7,338 nt of DNA from Betaproteobacteria bacterium (GCA_028065725.1 JAPTVL010000057.1:1-7338), one strand, 5' to 3'. Positions 1-5,056 are shown, numbered from the stretch's first letter. Made by a program: numbers and translations. Notes: generated from the letters alone by a model not told the origin.

Positions 1-2
1 TC

Positions 3-272
3 CCGCGTTTTCCCGGCATGGTGCGAGTCGCCTTCGGCGTCCAGGAGCAAAAACGACGTGTGCTCTATAAGGGCAAGGCCAGCTTCGCCGAGGTCATCGC
101 GTTTTACGCCCGCGAGATGGCGACGCGGGGATTCACCAAAGAAGTAACTGCCGCCTCCCCCACGGAAGAGACCCATGTCTACGCCAAGGGAAACCGTCGC
201 ATTGCGCTTAAGCTTGTGAAAACGGCGCGACTCGGCACGGAGATGACCGAGGTGGAAGTCCGGGAATTGTAA
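3..272 (+). CDS. 3' end of an unrecognised gene (5' partial)
   Basis: The frame is open from the first bases of the window to the TAA at 270-272, so this is most likely the C-terminal ~89 residues of a longer protein. An ATG at 18 exists but no ribosome binding site precedes it, and the frame continues upstream of it (PRFPG before the Met). The visible part reads as a small alpha/beta domain: a strand (RVLYKGKASF), a helix (AEVIAFYAREMATRGF), then strands ending EVEVREL. The pattern of a short strand followed by a helix and a 'GF/GW' turn recalls small domains in bacterial envelope lipoproteins, but I cannot assign a family. No membrane segment or Cys is seen in this part. The next gene begins 118 bp downstream on the same strand, so co-transcription is possible but not obvious. 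Confidence 0.55.
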   Translation, partial: PRFPGMVRVAFGVQEQKRRVLYKGKASFAEVIAFYAREMATRGFTKEVTAASPTEETHVYAKGNRRIALKLVKTARLGTEMTEVEVREL

Positions 273-273
273 A

Positions 274-291
274 CTGCCGCCATGATGGCAG
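274..291 (+). other. Small hairpin just after the first gene
   Basis: CTGCC at 274-278 can pair with GGCAG at 287-291 around an 8-nt loop, immediately after the stop codon of the upstream gene. The stem is only 5 bp and no T-tract follows, so it is at best a weak terminator or RNA-stability element. Confidence 0.15.
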
Positions 292-345
292 GTGCTGGAA
301 AAACATAAGATAGAAGAGACGCCGCACGATTTATGGCAGCCTCAC

Positions 346-366
346 TGAGCAATGCGCTTTTGCTCA
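346..366. promoter_or_regulatory. Perfect 7-bp dyad upstream of the SHOCT gene
   Basis: TGAGCAA (346-352) and TTGCTCA (360-366) form a perfect inverted repeat with a 7-nt spacer, centred about 35 bp before the ATG at 391. No T-tract follows, so it does not look like an intrinsic terminator. The position and the half-site/spacer layout would fit an operator for a dimeric regulator, or a hairpin in the leader. A TAGACT at 372-377 could be a weak -10, but no good -35 accompanies it. The regulator cannot be named from sequence. Confidence 0.3.
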
Positions 367-390
367 ATGTCTAGACTAAATGAGAATAGC

Positions 391-642
391 ATGTGGATGG
401 ATTATGAAGGCTACGGCATGGGCTGGCATTGGTTGGGGTGGATAGGTATGGCGTTGTTCTGGCTGATTCTGATACTGCTGGTGCTGGCGGTGGTGAAGTA
501 CCTGAAGGGTGACCGCCATTCGAACGCCCCAGACGGTGAAAGAAAGCCCGATGTGCTGGCCGTCCTGGAGGAACGATATGCTCGGGGAGAAATCGGTCGC
601 GAGGAGTACTTGCAGAAACGCGACGATCTGAAGCGGGGCTAG
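391..642 (+). CDS. Small membrane protein with C-terminal SHOCT domain
   Basis: An 83-residue protein from the ATG at 391 (MWMDYEGYGMGW...). A longer reading from 352 is possible, but it has a poor N-terminus and overlaps the dyad at 346-366. A weak GAGAA lies just before 391, and 397 is another possible start. Residues 1-12 are Trp/Gly/Met/Tyr-rich, residues ~13-36 form one hydrophobic transmembrane helix (LGWIGMALFWLILILLVLAVV), and a basic, polar linker follows. Residues ~54-80 match the SHOCT pattern (hydrophobic start, LEERYARGEIGREEYLQKRDDL). SHOCT domains are short helical C-terminal modules thought to mediate oligomerisation or interaction; no enzymatic role is known. A truncated close relative lies at 2841-2933, so the gene was duplicated within the cluster. 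The orphan flgB-like gene follows after 59 bp on the same strand. Confidence 0.8.
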   Translation: MWMDYEGYGMGWHWLGWIGMALFWLILILLVLAVVKYLKGDRHSNAPDGERKPDVLAVLEERYARGEIGREEYLQKRDDLKRG

Positions 643-701
643 GAGGCGCTCAGGAAACTACAAGCGCCACGTTCTTGAACTTTAACGATCAAGGAGGACT
701 C

Positions 702-1316
702 ATGAGCCAGATAAATGGGATTGGCGGCGTAACCCAAGGGGATCTTACCGGGCCTGCAAGAAGTGATTCTGCCGGCCAAGGAGCAGCGCGGACGTTCTCC
801 GCTTCTTATAAGCTTGCGTTAGCCAACGCGTCGCTTTCCCAAGAGGCGGCCACTGCAGCTAATTCCTCGTCGTCGGCCAATGGGTCCAGACACATTCCAC
901 TAGCGGATCAGCAGCAGAAAGAGGGTGGCGAAGACATTCATGAGGTTGCGCTAGGGCTGCGAGCCTATCGCCAGCAGCTCCTGGCATCGAATATCGCCAA
1001 TGCGGATACACCCGGCTATAAAGCGGTCGATATAGATTTTCAGGAAGCATTGCGTATCGCGCAGACGGCGATGCAGGGTGGGGCCGTGAAACTGTCGACG
1101 ACCGCCGCAGGGCACCTATCCGCTCCGGCGCCAACGCAGTATTCCAATATCCCCCTGAAATATCACGTTCCCCAACAGGCCGGCATCGATGGCAACACCG
1201 TTGAAATGGACGTGGAGCGGGCCAAATTCACCGAGAACGCGTTGAGGTACCAATTCTCCCTGGATCGGGTAAGCGGGCATTACAAGGACCTGCTGGCGTT
1301 GCTGAAAGACCTGTGA
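702..1316 (+). CDS. flgB: FlgB-like flagellar proximal rod protein with N-terminal extension (orphan)
   Basis: The start at 702 is preceded by AAGGAGG (691-697), a strong ribosome binding site; an in-frame ATG at 675 lacks one. The product is 204 residues, against roughly 130-140 for usual FlgB. Residues ~84-108 carry the flagellar rod N-terminal signature (LGLRAYRQQLLASNIANADT and PGYKA). Residues ~173-200 carry the FlgB C-terminal signature (DGNTVEMDVERA, then NALRYQFSLDRV). FlgB is exported by the flagellar type III apparatus and forms the base of the rod, contacting FliE and the MS ring. The extra ~75 residues are Ala/Ser/Gln-rich and begin INGIGGV, with FSASYKLALANASLSQEAA further on, a pattern that loosely resembles the FliE N-terminus (inference by eye). 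No flgC, fliE or other flagellar gene is next to it; its neighbours are metal- or redox-type envelope genes. The core signatures are intact, so it is not obviously a pseudogene. Confidence 0.85.
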   Translation: MSQINGIGGVTQGDLTGPARSDSAGQGAARTFSASYKLALANASLSQEAATAANSSSSANGSRHIPLADQQQKEGGEDIHEVALGLRAYRQQLLASNIANADTPGYKAVDIDFQEALRIAQTAMQGGAVKLSTTAAGHLSAPAPTQYSNIPLKYHVPQQAGIDGNTVEMDVERAKFTENALRYQFSLDRVSGHYKDLLALLKDL

Positions 1317-1366
1317 TGACCGACGCTATTTCGAAGTTTATTTTAAATTGACGAAAGGAATCAAAG

Positions 1367-1759
1367 ATGACCAAGTATGGCTTCGGAAAAACCGTCGACA
1401 TGTCGTTCGACGATGCGATTGTGCACGTGACCCAAGCCCTCCAGGGCGAGGGCTTCGGCATACTCGCCGATATCGACGTCGCGGGCACAATGAAGAAGAA
1501 ACTCAACCAGGACATGCCACCCTACCGCATCCTCGGGGCCTGCAATCCGCCCTTGGCGCACCGGGCGCTGGCGGCGGAACCGTCCATCGGTTTGCTGCTG
1601 CCCTGCAATGTGGTGGTGCGGCAGGACGATGCGGGCAAGGTGTGGGTGGAGTTCATGGACCCGAATGCGGTGCTGGAGCTGGTGAACAAGCCCGAGATCA
1701 CTCAGTTGGCCGGCGAGGTTCGGCAGCGGCTTGAGCGGGTGATGGCGGCACTGGCGTAA
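1367..1759 (+). CDS. DUF302 domain protein, first of a tandem pair
   Basis: A 130-residue cytoplasmic-looking protein with no signal peptide or membrane helix. The start at 1367 is preceded by AAAGGAA at 1353-1359. It is a single DUF302 domain: an N-terminal strand and helix (GKTVDMSFDDAIVHVTQAL), then GFGILADIDV. The conserved block follows with GACNPPLAHRAL, AEPSIGLLLPC and VVV, then a strand ending in 'VEFMDP' and a C-terminal amphipathic helix. DUF302 proteins are a widespread family of small proteins with no settled biochemical function. They often occur near metal-resistance or sulfur/redox genes, and the conserved Cys residues (CNP and LPC, both present here) are candidates for ligand or redox roles. 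It lies 50 bp after the flgB-like gene and 36 bp before a second DUF302 gene. Confidence 0.88.
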   Translation: MTKYGFGKTVDMSFDDAIVHVTQALQGEGFGILADIDVAGTMKKKLNQDMPPYRILGACNPPLAHRALAAEPSIGLLLPCNVVVRQDDAGKVWVEFMDPNAVLELVNKPEITQLAGEVRQRLERVMAALA

Positions 1760-1795
1760 ATGGCGGCGGAACGGCCCGAGAGGGAGGCGAACGGC

Positions 1796-2230
1796 ATGCA
1801 AGGCGAGTACCGGCTCGGCGTGGTCCTGGACATGCCCTTCGATCACGCCGTGGAGCGCGTGACCGAAGCCCTGCGGGACCAACTCCTCATCTTGTTTTCC
1901 GACGCGGATCTGGCCGTATTCACGCCAGGGCGTTTGGACAGGGAGACGACGCCCTGCCGCCTCCTGGGTGTGTGCAACCCGCTCATGGTGCAGCGCGTTC
2001 TGGAGGCGGAGCCGTCGATCGGCGCGCTGCTGCCCTGGCGTGTGCTGGTGCGGATGGGCGAGAAAAGAAAGGTGCACGTGGAGTGCATGGATCCCAATGT
2101 GCTTTTGCATTGGAGCGACAACAAGGTGGTGGCCGAACTGATCTGCGAGACCCGGCAGCGCTTGATGCATGCCATGCAGGCGCTGTCGCGCGGAAACAAA
2201 TCGGCCTCGCATCAGGGCGGAAATTTTTGA
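1796..2230 (+). CDS. DUF302 domain protein, second of a tandem pair
   Basis: I place the start at 1796 because GGGAGG (1782-1787) lies 8 nt upstream, giving 144 residues. An in-frame ATG at 1760 abuts the preceding TAA and would add 12 polar residues with no family counterpart. The domain parallels its neighbour: YRLGVVLDMPFDHAVERVTEAL, the VCNP motif, AEPSIGALLPW, then VECMDPN and a C-terminal helix, plus a polar tail of ~16 residues. The CNP cysteine is kept, but the second family cysteine (LPC in the first copy) is Trp here, and a new Cys appears in VECMDP. The copies are clearly paralogous but diverged at the protein level, so the duplication is old and both have probably been under selection. 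Tight spacing suggests co-translation with the first copy and perhaps a heteromer; no function is known. Confidence 0.85.
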   Translation: MQGEYRLGVVLDMPFDHAVERVTEALRDQLLILFSDADLAVFTPGRLDRETTPCRLLGVCNPLMVQRVLEAEPSIGALLPWRVLVRMGEKRKVHVECMDPNVLLHWSDNKVVAELICETRQRLMHAMQALSRGNKSASHQGGNF

Positions 2231-2316
2231 CTGGCGGTTCACCCGAATTCGGCTCCCTCAGCAGGACGAGGGTTGAGAGTTCGGACTTCTTGATCTGTAG
2301 GACACGGAGGTGGGTC

Positions 2317-2811
2317 ATGGCAAAGAGCAAAACTGTTTCAAACGCGGCTGCCGGCGCAGCGGTTGCAATATGTCTGTCCACTGTCCAGGCTGCCCAGGCC
2401 GACGGAAATCCGTTCGACATGCAGGTTTTGCCGAAGGGAAATGCTTCCGGCCAGAAATTGACGCACGGCATATGGGGTGGCATGATGGAAGGGCGATGCG
2501 GCGGCATGATGGAAGGCATGATGATGGGCGGCGAGATGCCGCGTGGCGTCGATCCGGCGCAGCTGCCGGAACCCCGGTCAACAGGGGCGAAACTGGTCGG
2601 TCAGTACTGCACGCAGTGCCATGGACTCCCCACCCCCAAGTTGCACAGCGCGGAAGGATGGCTGCCGGTCGTCAGCCGCATGAATGCGCGCATGCAATGG
2701 ATGAGCCGCAACAGCAACATGGGAATCCGCGCGCCGACTCGCTCCGAGTTTCAAACCATTGTTGGCTATCTGCAGTCGCAAGCCATGGTGCCTGATGGCG
2801 AGGAACGCTAG
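2317..2811 (+). CDS. Periplasmic Met-rich monohaem cytochrome c
   Basis: The start at 2317 follows GGAGG (2306-2310) at a 6-nt spacing; the product is 164 residues. Residues 1-28 form a Sec signal peptide (basic start, Ala-rich core, cleavage near VQAAQA). Residues ~50-75 are a Met/Gly-rich stretch (GIWGGMMEGRCGGMMEGMMM) of the kind that binds soft metals such as copper. One haem c site, CTQCH, lies at residues 98-102, followed by GLPTPKLHSAEGW and a helix with several Met residues (RMNARMQWM), one of which could be the distal haem ligand. The final helix, FQTIVGYLQSQAM, is typical of small class I cytochromes. It is probably a soluble periplasmic electron carrier or redox sensor; donor and acceptor are unknown. 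It is flanked by other Met-rich envelope genes, which supports a shared metal or redox context (inference). Confidence 0.85.
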   Translation: MAKSKTVSNAAAGAAVAICLSTVQAAQADGNPFDMQVLPKGNASGQKLTHGIWGGMMEGRCGGMMEGMMMGGEMPRGVDPAQLPEPRSTGAKLVGQYCTQCHGLPTPKLHSAEGWLPVVSRMNARMQWMSRNSNMGIRAPTRSEFQTIVGYLQSQAMVPDGEER

Positions 2812-2840
2812 TCGAAGGCGTGGACAGAGAAAGGGAAAAA

Positions 2841-2933
2841 ATGATGATGGATTATGGCATGGGCTGGGGATGGGGATTCGGGTGGATCGGGATGATCCTG
2901 TTTTGGCTGGTGCCGACTAACCTTACTCGTTAG
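2841..2933 (+). pseudogene. Truncated paralogue of the SHOCT membrane protein (30 codons)
   Basis: The reading frame ATG 2841 to TAG 2931-2933 has a usable ribosome binding site (AAAGGGA, about 4-5 nt upstream). It encodes MMMDYGMGWGWGFGWIGMI, then LFWLV, then PTNLTR and stop. The first ~24 residues match the start of the protein at 391-642 (MDYEGYGMGW, GWIGMALFWLI) in both protein and DNA. The similarity stops abruptly at about position 2913, in the middle of the transmembrane helix, and no SHOCT domain follows. This looks like a partial gene copy ended by deletion or recombination. It still has a start codon and ribosome binding site, so a 30-residue Trp/Met-rich membrane microprotein cannot be excluded. 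It lies 29 bp after the cytochrome gene and 55 bp before the Spy-like gene. Confidence 0.7.
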
Positions 2934-2935
2934 GT

Positions 2936-2953
2936 GCCCGCGCTTGCGCGGGC
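2936..2953 (+). other. GC-rich hairpin in the leader of the Spy-like gene
   Basis: GCCCGCG (2936-2942) pairs perfectly with CGCGGGC (2947-2953) around a CTTG loop, a tetraloop known to be stable in RNA. It sits directly after the truncated SHOCT frame and about 20 nt before the ribosome binding site of the gene at 2989. No T-tract follows, so it is more likely a transcript-processing or stability element, or an attenuating structure, than an intrinsic terminator. Confidence 0.35.
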
Positions 2954-2988
2954 GTTACGCGTCGTTTGGATCACGAAGGAGAAACAGC

Positions 2989-3564
2989 ATGAAAAAGATC
3001 GTATTGGCAGGACTCACCGTGCTTTCGCTCGCGGCCCCCGCGGCTTTTGCGCAGCAAGGCTATTACCCTTGCCAGGGCTATGGGTGCGGCATGATGATGG
3101 GTCCCGGGATGATGGGCGGCATGATGGGCCCGGGGATGATGGGTGGCTACGGCATGGGCCCCGGAATGATGGGCGGCTATTCCGGGATACCCGACCTGAC
3201 GAAGGAGCAGGCCGACAAGATCGACAGGATTCGCGACGATCTCGCCAAGAAGGAAGCGCCCCTGACGCAGCAGCTTTTCGAGGAAAGGCGGAAGCTGCAG
3301 AACATGTACGCCTCCGGCGCGGACCCCGCCGCGCTCGACCAGGCGTACAGGAAGACCACCGACCTCGAGCGTCAGGTCTTCAACGCCCGGGCCGACGCGC
3401 AGAAGCGGATGAACGCCGTTCTGACCAAGGAACAGCGCGACAGGATGCAGCGCACGTGGCAGGGGTATGACCGCGGCTACGGCGGCATGCGGCGCGGCTA
3501 CGACCACGACATGATGATGGGCCCCGGAATGATGATGGGCCCCGGAATGTGGGACTGGGATTAA
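2989..3564 (+). CDS. Periplasmic Spy/CpxP/ZraP-like protein with Met/Gly-rich repeats
   Basis: The start at 2989 follows GAAGGAGA (2975-2982), giving 191 residues. A classic signal peptide ends AAFA at residues 18-21. Residues ~22-64 hold Tyr/Gly/Met repeats built on GPGMMGG plus two Cys (28, 33). Residues ~67-155 are helical and charged, with two LTxxQ-type motifs (LTKEQ at 70-74 and 145-149) typical of the Spy/CpxP/ZraP family. The C-terminus returns to the repeat (MMMGPGMMMGPGM). Family members are periplasmic helical-hairpin chaperones or metal-responsive accessory proteins, often induced by envelope or metal stress. The Met-rich arms at both ends suggest binding of Cu(I) or another soft metal (inference). 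It is the last + strand gene before a convergent region and a strong hairpin, so it probably ends the operon. Confidence 0.85.
   Translation: MKKIVLAGLTVLSLAAPAAFAQQGYYPCQGYGCGMMMGPGMMGGMMGPGMMGGYGMGPGMMGGYSGIPDLTKEQADKIDRIRDDLAKKEAPLTQQLFEERRKLQNMYASGADPAALDQAYRKTTDLERQVFNARADAQKRMNAVLTKEQRDRMQRTWQGYDRGYGGMRRGYDHDMMMGPGMMMGPGMWDWD
3091..3180 (+). repeat. Intragenic tandem repeat coding Met/Gly motif
   Basis: Degenerate 15-30 bp units encoding GPGMMGG, GPGMMGG and GPGMMGG with short variations (GMMMGPGMMGGMM, then GYGMGPGMMGGY). The DNA units differ at third positions (CCCGGG, CCGGGG, CCCCGG), so this is an established repeat rather than a very recent slippage product. Confidence 0.6.
3511..3549 (+). 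repeat. C-terminal Met/Gly repeat in the same gene
   Basis: Two nearly identical 18-bp units, each reading ATGATGATGGGCCCCGGA, encode MMMGPG twice and echo the N-terminal repeat at 3091-3180. Unlike the N-terminal units, these two are almost identical in DNA, which suggests recent expansion. Confidence 0.55.
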
Positions 3565-3584
3565 GCCAAGTCGCCTTTGGGCGG

Positions 3585-3621
3585 TCCGGCTGTTGAAGGG
3601 TTTGGTCCCCCTTCAGCCGGA
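3585..3621. terminator. Strong imperfect hairpin between convergent genes
   Basis: TCCGGCT (3585-3591) pairs with AGCCGGA (3615-3621), and GAAGGG (3595-3600) pairs with CCCTTC (3609-3614). That gives 13 bp in total with a 3-nt bulge and an 8-nt loop. It begins 20 nt after the stop of the Spy-like gene and lies in the convergent gap before the PAP2 gene. There is no T-tract on either side, so it is not a textbook intrinsic terminator. It most likely marks the 3' end of the + strand transcript. Confidence 0.45.
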
Positions 3622-3709
3622 TTGCGCGTGACGCTCGGCCGTGCCGTGGGCTGCAACTCCGGCCGTTGTGGCCTTTGAGGTCCACACGAAGAACATAGAA
3701 ACGGACACG

Positions 3710-3826
3710 ATGGATTGGCGTCGACAGGTCCCGCTGCTGCGGGATACCCGCAGCGCGATGAAGCAGGGCGCCGCGGCGATCGCACACCGGCAGCGCGCCC
3801 GCCTCGCCGACGCGACATTTGCATGA
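3710..3826 (+). pseudogene. Possible 5' remnant of a phenylacetate-CoA-ligase-like gene
   Basis: A 38-codon frame starts ATG 3710 with DWRRQVPLLRDTRSAMKQGA and continues AAIAHRQRARLADATFA before a TGA. The pattern of 'LL.DTR.A...G...I..RQRARLA' resembles, from memory, the extreme N-terminus of phenylacetate-CoA ligase-type adenylate-forming enzymes, which are normally over 400 residues. The similarity ends where those proteins continue with a 'HSPYYR'-like motif. There is no clear ribosome binding site. It may be the stump of a gene removed by a rearrangement that joined the left cluster to the dgkA region. Coincidence cannot be excluded. Confidence 0.3.
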
Positions 3827-3852
3827 AATATCTCGTTTCACCTCGCGCGCAT

Positions 3853-4554
3853 TCATTTATGACGGCAGGAGCGCAACCGGAGCCCGCGCGCCGCGGTGAG
3901 GCACAAGCTGAGCCAGAACGCGCCCGCTATCCAGCCCCCCAGCACATCGCTGAAAAAATGCACACCCAGGTAAACGCGGCTCACGCCGACCGCGAGGACG
4001 GTGACGGCGCAGAGCATTGTATAAAGGTATCGCTCCGCGCCGCGGCGCGCCGCCATCCGCACCCCCAGGTACGCGATCACCCCATAGAACAGGACCGCGC
4101 CCACGGTGTGGCCGCTCGGGAAACTGTAGCCGTCTGCCGCCGCGAGCCACACGCCCTCGGGGCGGGGGCGCTGGATCGCGGCCTTGAGCAGCAGGTGCAG
4201 CGTTGCGCCGCCGGCCAGAACCGCGCCGGCGGTCAAGAATTCGCGCCGGCGCGCGAACGACAGGAGTGCGGCGCCGAGGCCGAGACTCGCTACCACGAGC
4301 AGGCGCGGATCACCGAGCCAGGACGCGAGCGTCATGACGCGGGTGAGCCCGGGCGAGCGATACGACCGGAACCAGGCGGCGACAGATGCGTCCCACGGCA
4401 GCAACCAGCCGGCGCCGAACACGCCGTCGAGGACCGCGCCGAACAGCGCCGCCAATGTCATCGCCACAATGAAGTCGCGCGTCAGATCCACTCTGGCTTT
4501 TTTCATCGAACGGCATGGCGACATAGCCGAGGACGCGCGTGCAAGACGGGGCAT
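3853..4554 (-). CDS. PAP2-family membrane lipid phosphatase
   Basis: 233 residues from the longest start at 4554; alternative Met starts at 4524 and 4506 also lack clear ribosome binding sites, and the last gives 217 residues starting just before the first membrane helix. All three PAP2 catalytic motifs are present: KAAIQRPRP (KX6RP), FPSGHT (PSGH) and SRVYLGVHFFSD (SRX5HX3D). About five or six hydrophobic helices surround them. The family hydrolyses lipid phosphates or pyrophosphates such as undecaprenyl pyrophosphate, phosphatidylglycerol phosphate or phosphatidate, with the active site usually facing the periplasm. The gene starts 24 bp after the stop of the dgkA-family gene on the same strand, so the two are probably co-transcribed and act on opposite sides of a lipid kinase/phosphatase cycle. 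The exact substrate cannot be told from sequence. Confidence 0.9.
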   Translation of the reverse strand: MPRLARASSAMSPCRSMKKARVDLTRDFIVAMTLAALFGAVLDGVFGAGWLLPWDASVAAWFRSYRSPGLTRVMTLASWLGDPRLLVVASLGLGAALLSFARRREFLTAGAVLAGGATLHLLLKAAIQRPRPEGVWLAAADGYSFPSGHTVGAVLFYGVIAYLGVRMAARRGAERYLYTMLCAVTVLAVGVSRVYLGVHFFSDVLGGWIAGAFWLSLCLTAARGLRLRSCRHK

Positions 4555-4578
4555 GCGTTCAGCAACCGGGCCGGCGAC

Positions 4579-4986
4579 TTACCGATACCCCGCGGGGCCG
4601 AACAGGTCCTTCGCCGCGACCAGCTCATACAATACGACGCCGAGCACGATGTACCAGACGACAATGGCGATAAAGGTGGCGCCGGCGGCCATGTCCTTGA
4701 TGTGCTTGATCCGGACGTCGTACTTCGGCTGCACGACGTCGCACAGCGCCTCGATCGCGGAATTCAGAATCTCCGTGGCCAGCATCACACCGGTCACGGC
4801 GAGCACGAACAGGAAATGAAACAGCGTTTCGTAGATCCCGGCGATCGCGAGGAATACGAGCGAGACGAGGAGCTTGTAGCGCACGGTAAAGTCGCGGAAC
4901 ACCGCGTGCCAGATGCCCGCGAAGGCGGTGCGAATCTTGCGCAATGGGTGGTATCCCGCCGCGCCAGGAGACTCTTTTTCGTTCAT
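4579..4986 (-). CDS. dgkA: DgkA-family lipid kinase (diacylglycerol/undecaprenol kinase-like)
   Basis: The start at 4986 has AAGGAG 4 nt upstream on the - strand, giving 135 residues, a normal length for the family. The same frame stays open far upstream through the IS element, but that part is antisense to the transposase and is not coding. Three transmembrane helices are visible (residues ~39-55, 56-72 and 104-121). The family signature ATEILNSAIEALCD (~70-83) followed by KDMAAGA (97-103) is clear. The first conserved acidic site of E. coli DgkA (E28 in FRQEG) is not evident: the matching stretch reads FRDFTVRYKLL. DgkA enzymes phosphorylate diacylglycerol or undecaprenol at the inner membrane using ATP. 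This divergent subfamily may have another lipid substrate. A PAP2 phosphatase gene follows directly, and a TATAAT lies 58 bp upstream next to the IS insertion. Confidence 0.85.
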   Translation of the reverse strand: MNEKESPGAAGYHPLRKIRTAFAGIWHAVFRDFTVRYKLLVSLVFLAIAGIYETLFHFLFVLAVTGVMLATEILNSAIEALCDVVQPKYDVRIKHIKDMAAGATFIAIVVWYIVLGVVLYELVAAKDLFGPAGYR

Positions 4987-5043
4987 GTCGCTCCTTGTCG
5001 TGGATCTGAACGAGGATGTGTATCCTAACTTCTGTCCCGATAG

Positions 5044-5049
5044 ATTATA
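5044..5049 (-). promoter_or_regulatory. Candidate -10 box (TATAAT) for the dgkA operon
   Basis: On the - strand the sequence reads GCATATAATCTATCG, a perfect TATAAT 58 bp before the dgkA start codon. A -35 at the usual 16-18 bp spacing would fall at about 5066-5073, which is inside the left inverted repeat of the IS (element begins at 5061) and reads GC-rich with no TTGACA likeness. The element has therefore separated this box from its original upstream sequence. Confidence 0.35.
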
Positions 5050-5056
5050 TGCGAAA

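Noticed and set aside
1361..2242. 293-codon - strand open frame.
   Set aside because: It is antisense to both DUF302 genes and has a His/Gln/Leu/Arg-rich composition without any recognisable domain.
2916..2960. Possible integron attC site (CTAAC, GTTAGGT and GTTACGC around a GC hairpin).
   Set aside because: GTTAGGT fits the core-site consensus, but its CTAAC partner is only 7 nt away and the outer GTTACGC is not complementary to GACTAAC, so the attC architecture is not met.
3091..3180. CRISPR-like or regulatory tandem repeat.
   Set aside because: The repeat is in frame within the Spy-like gene, encodes GPGMMGG units and has no spacers.
3585..3621. Canonical intrinsic terminator.
   Set aside because: The hairpin is strong, but no T-tract follows on either strand, so it is listed only as a probable transcript end.
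3715..5028. 437-codon + strand open frame.
   Set aside because: It is antisense to the PAP2 and dgkA genes, both of which have complete family motifs. Its composition (Arg/Ala/Gly/His-rich, no domain) is typical of a GC-rich shadow frame.
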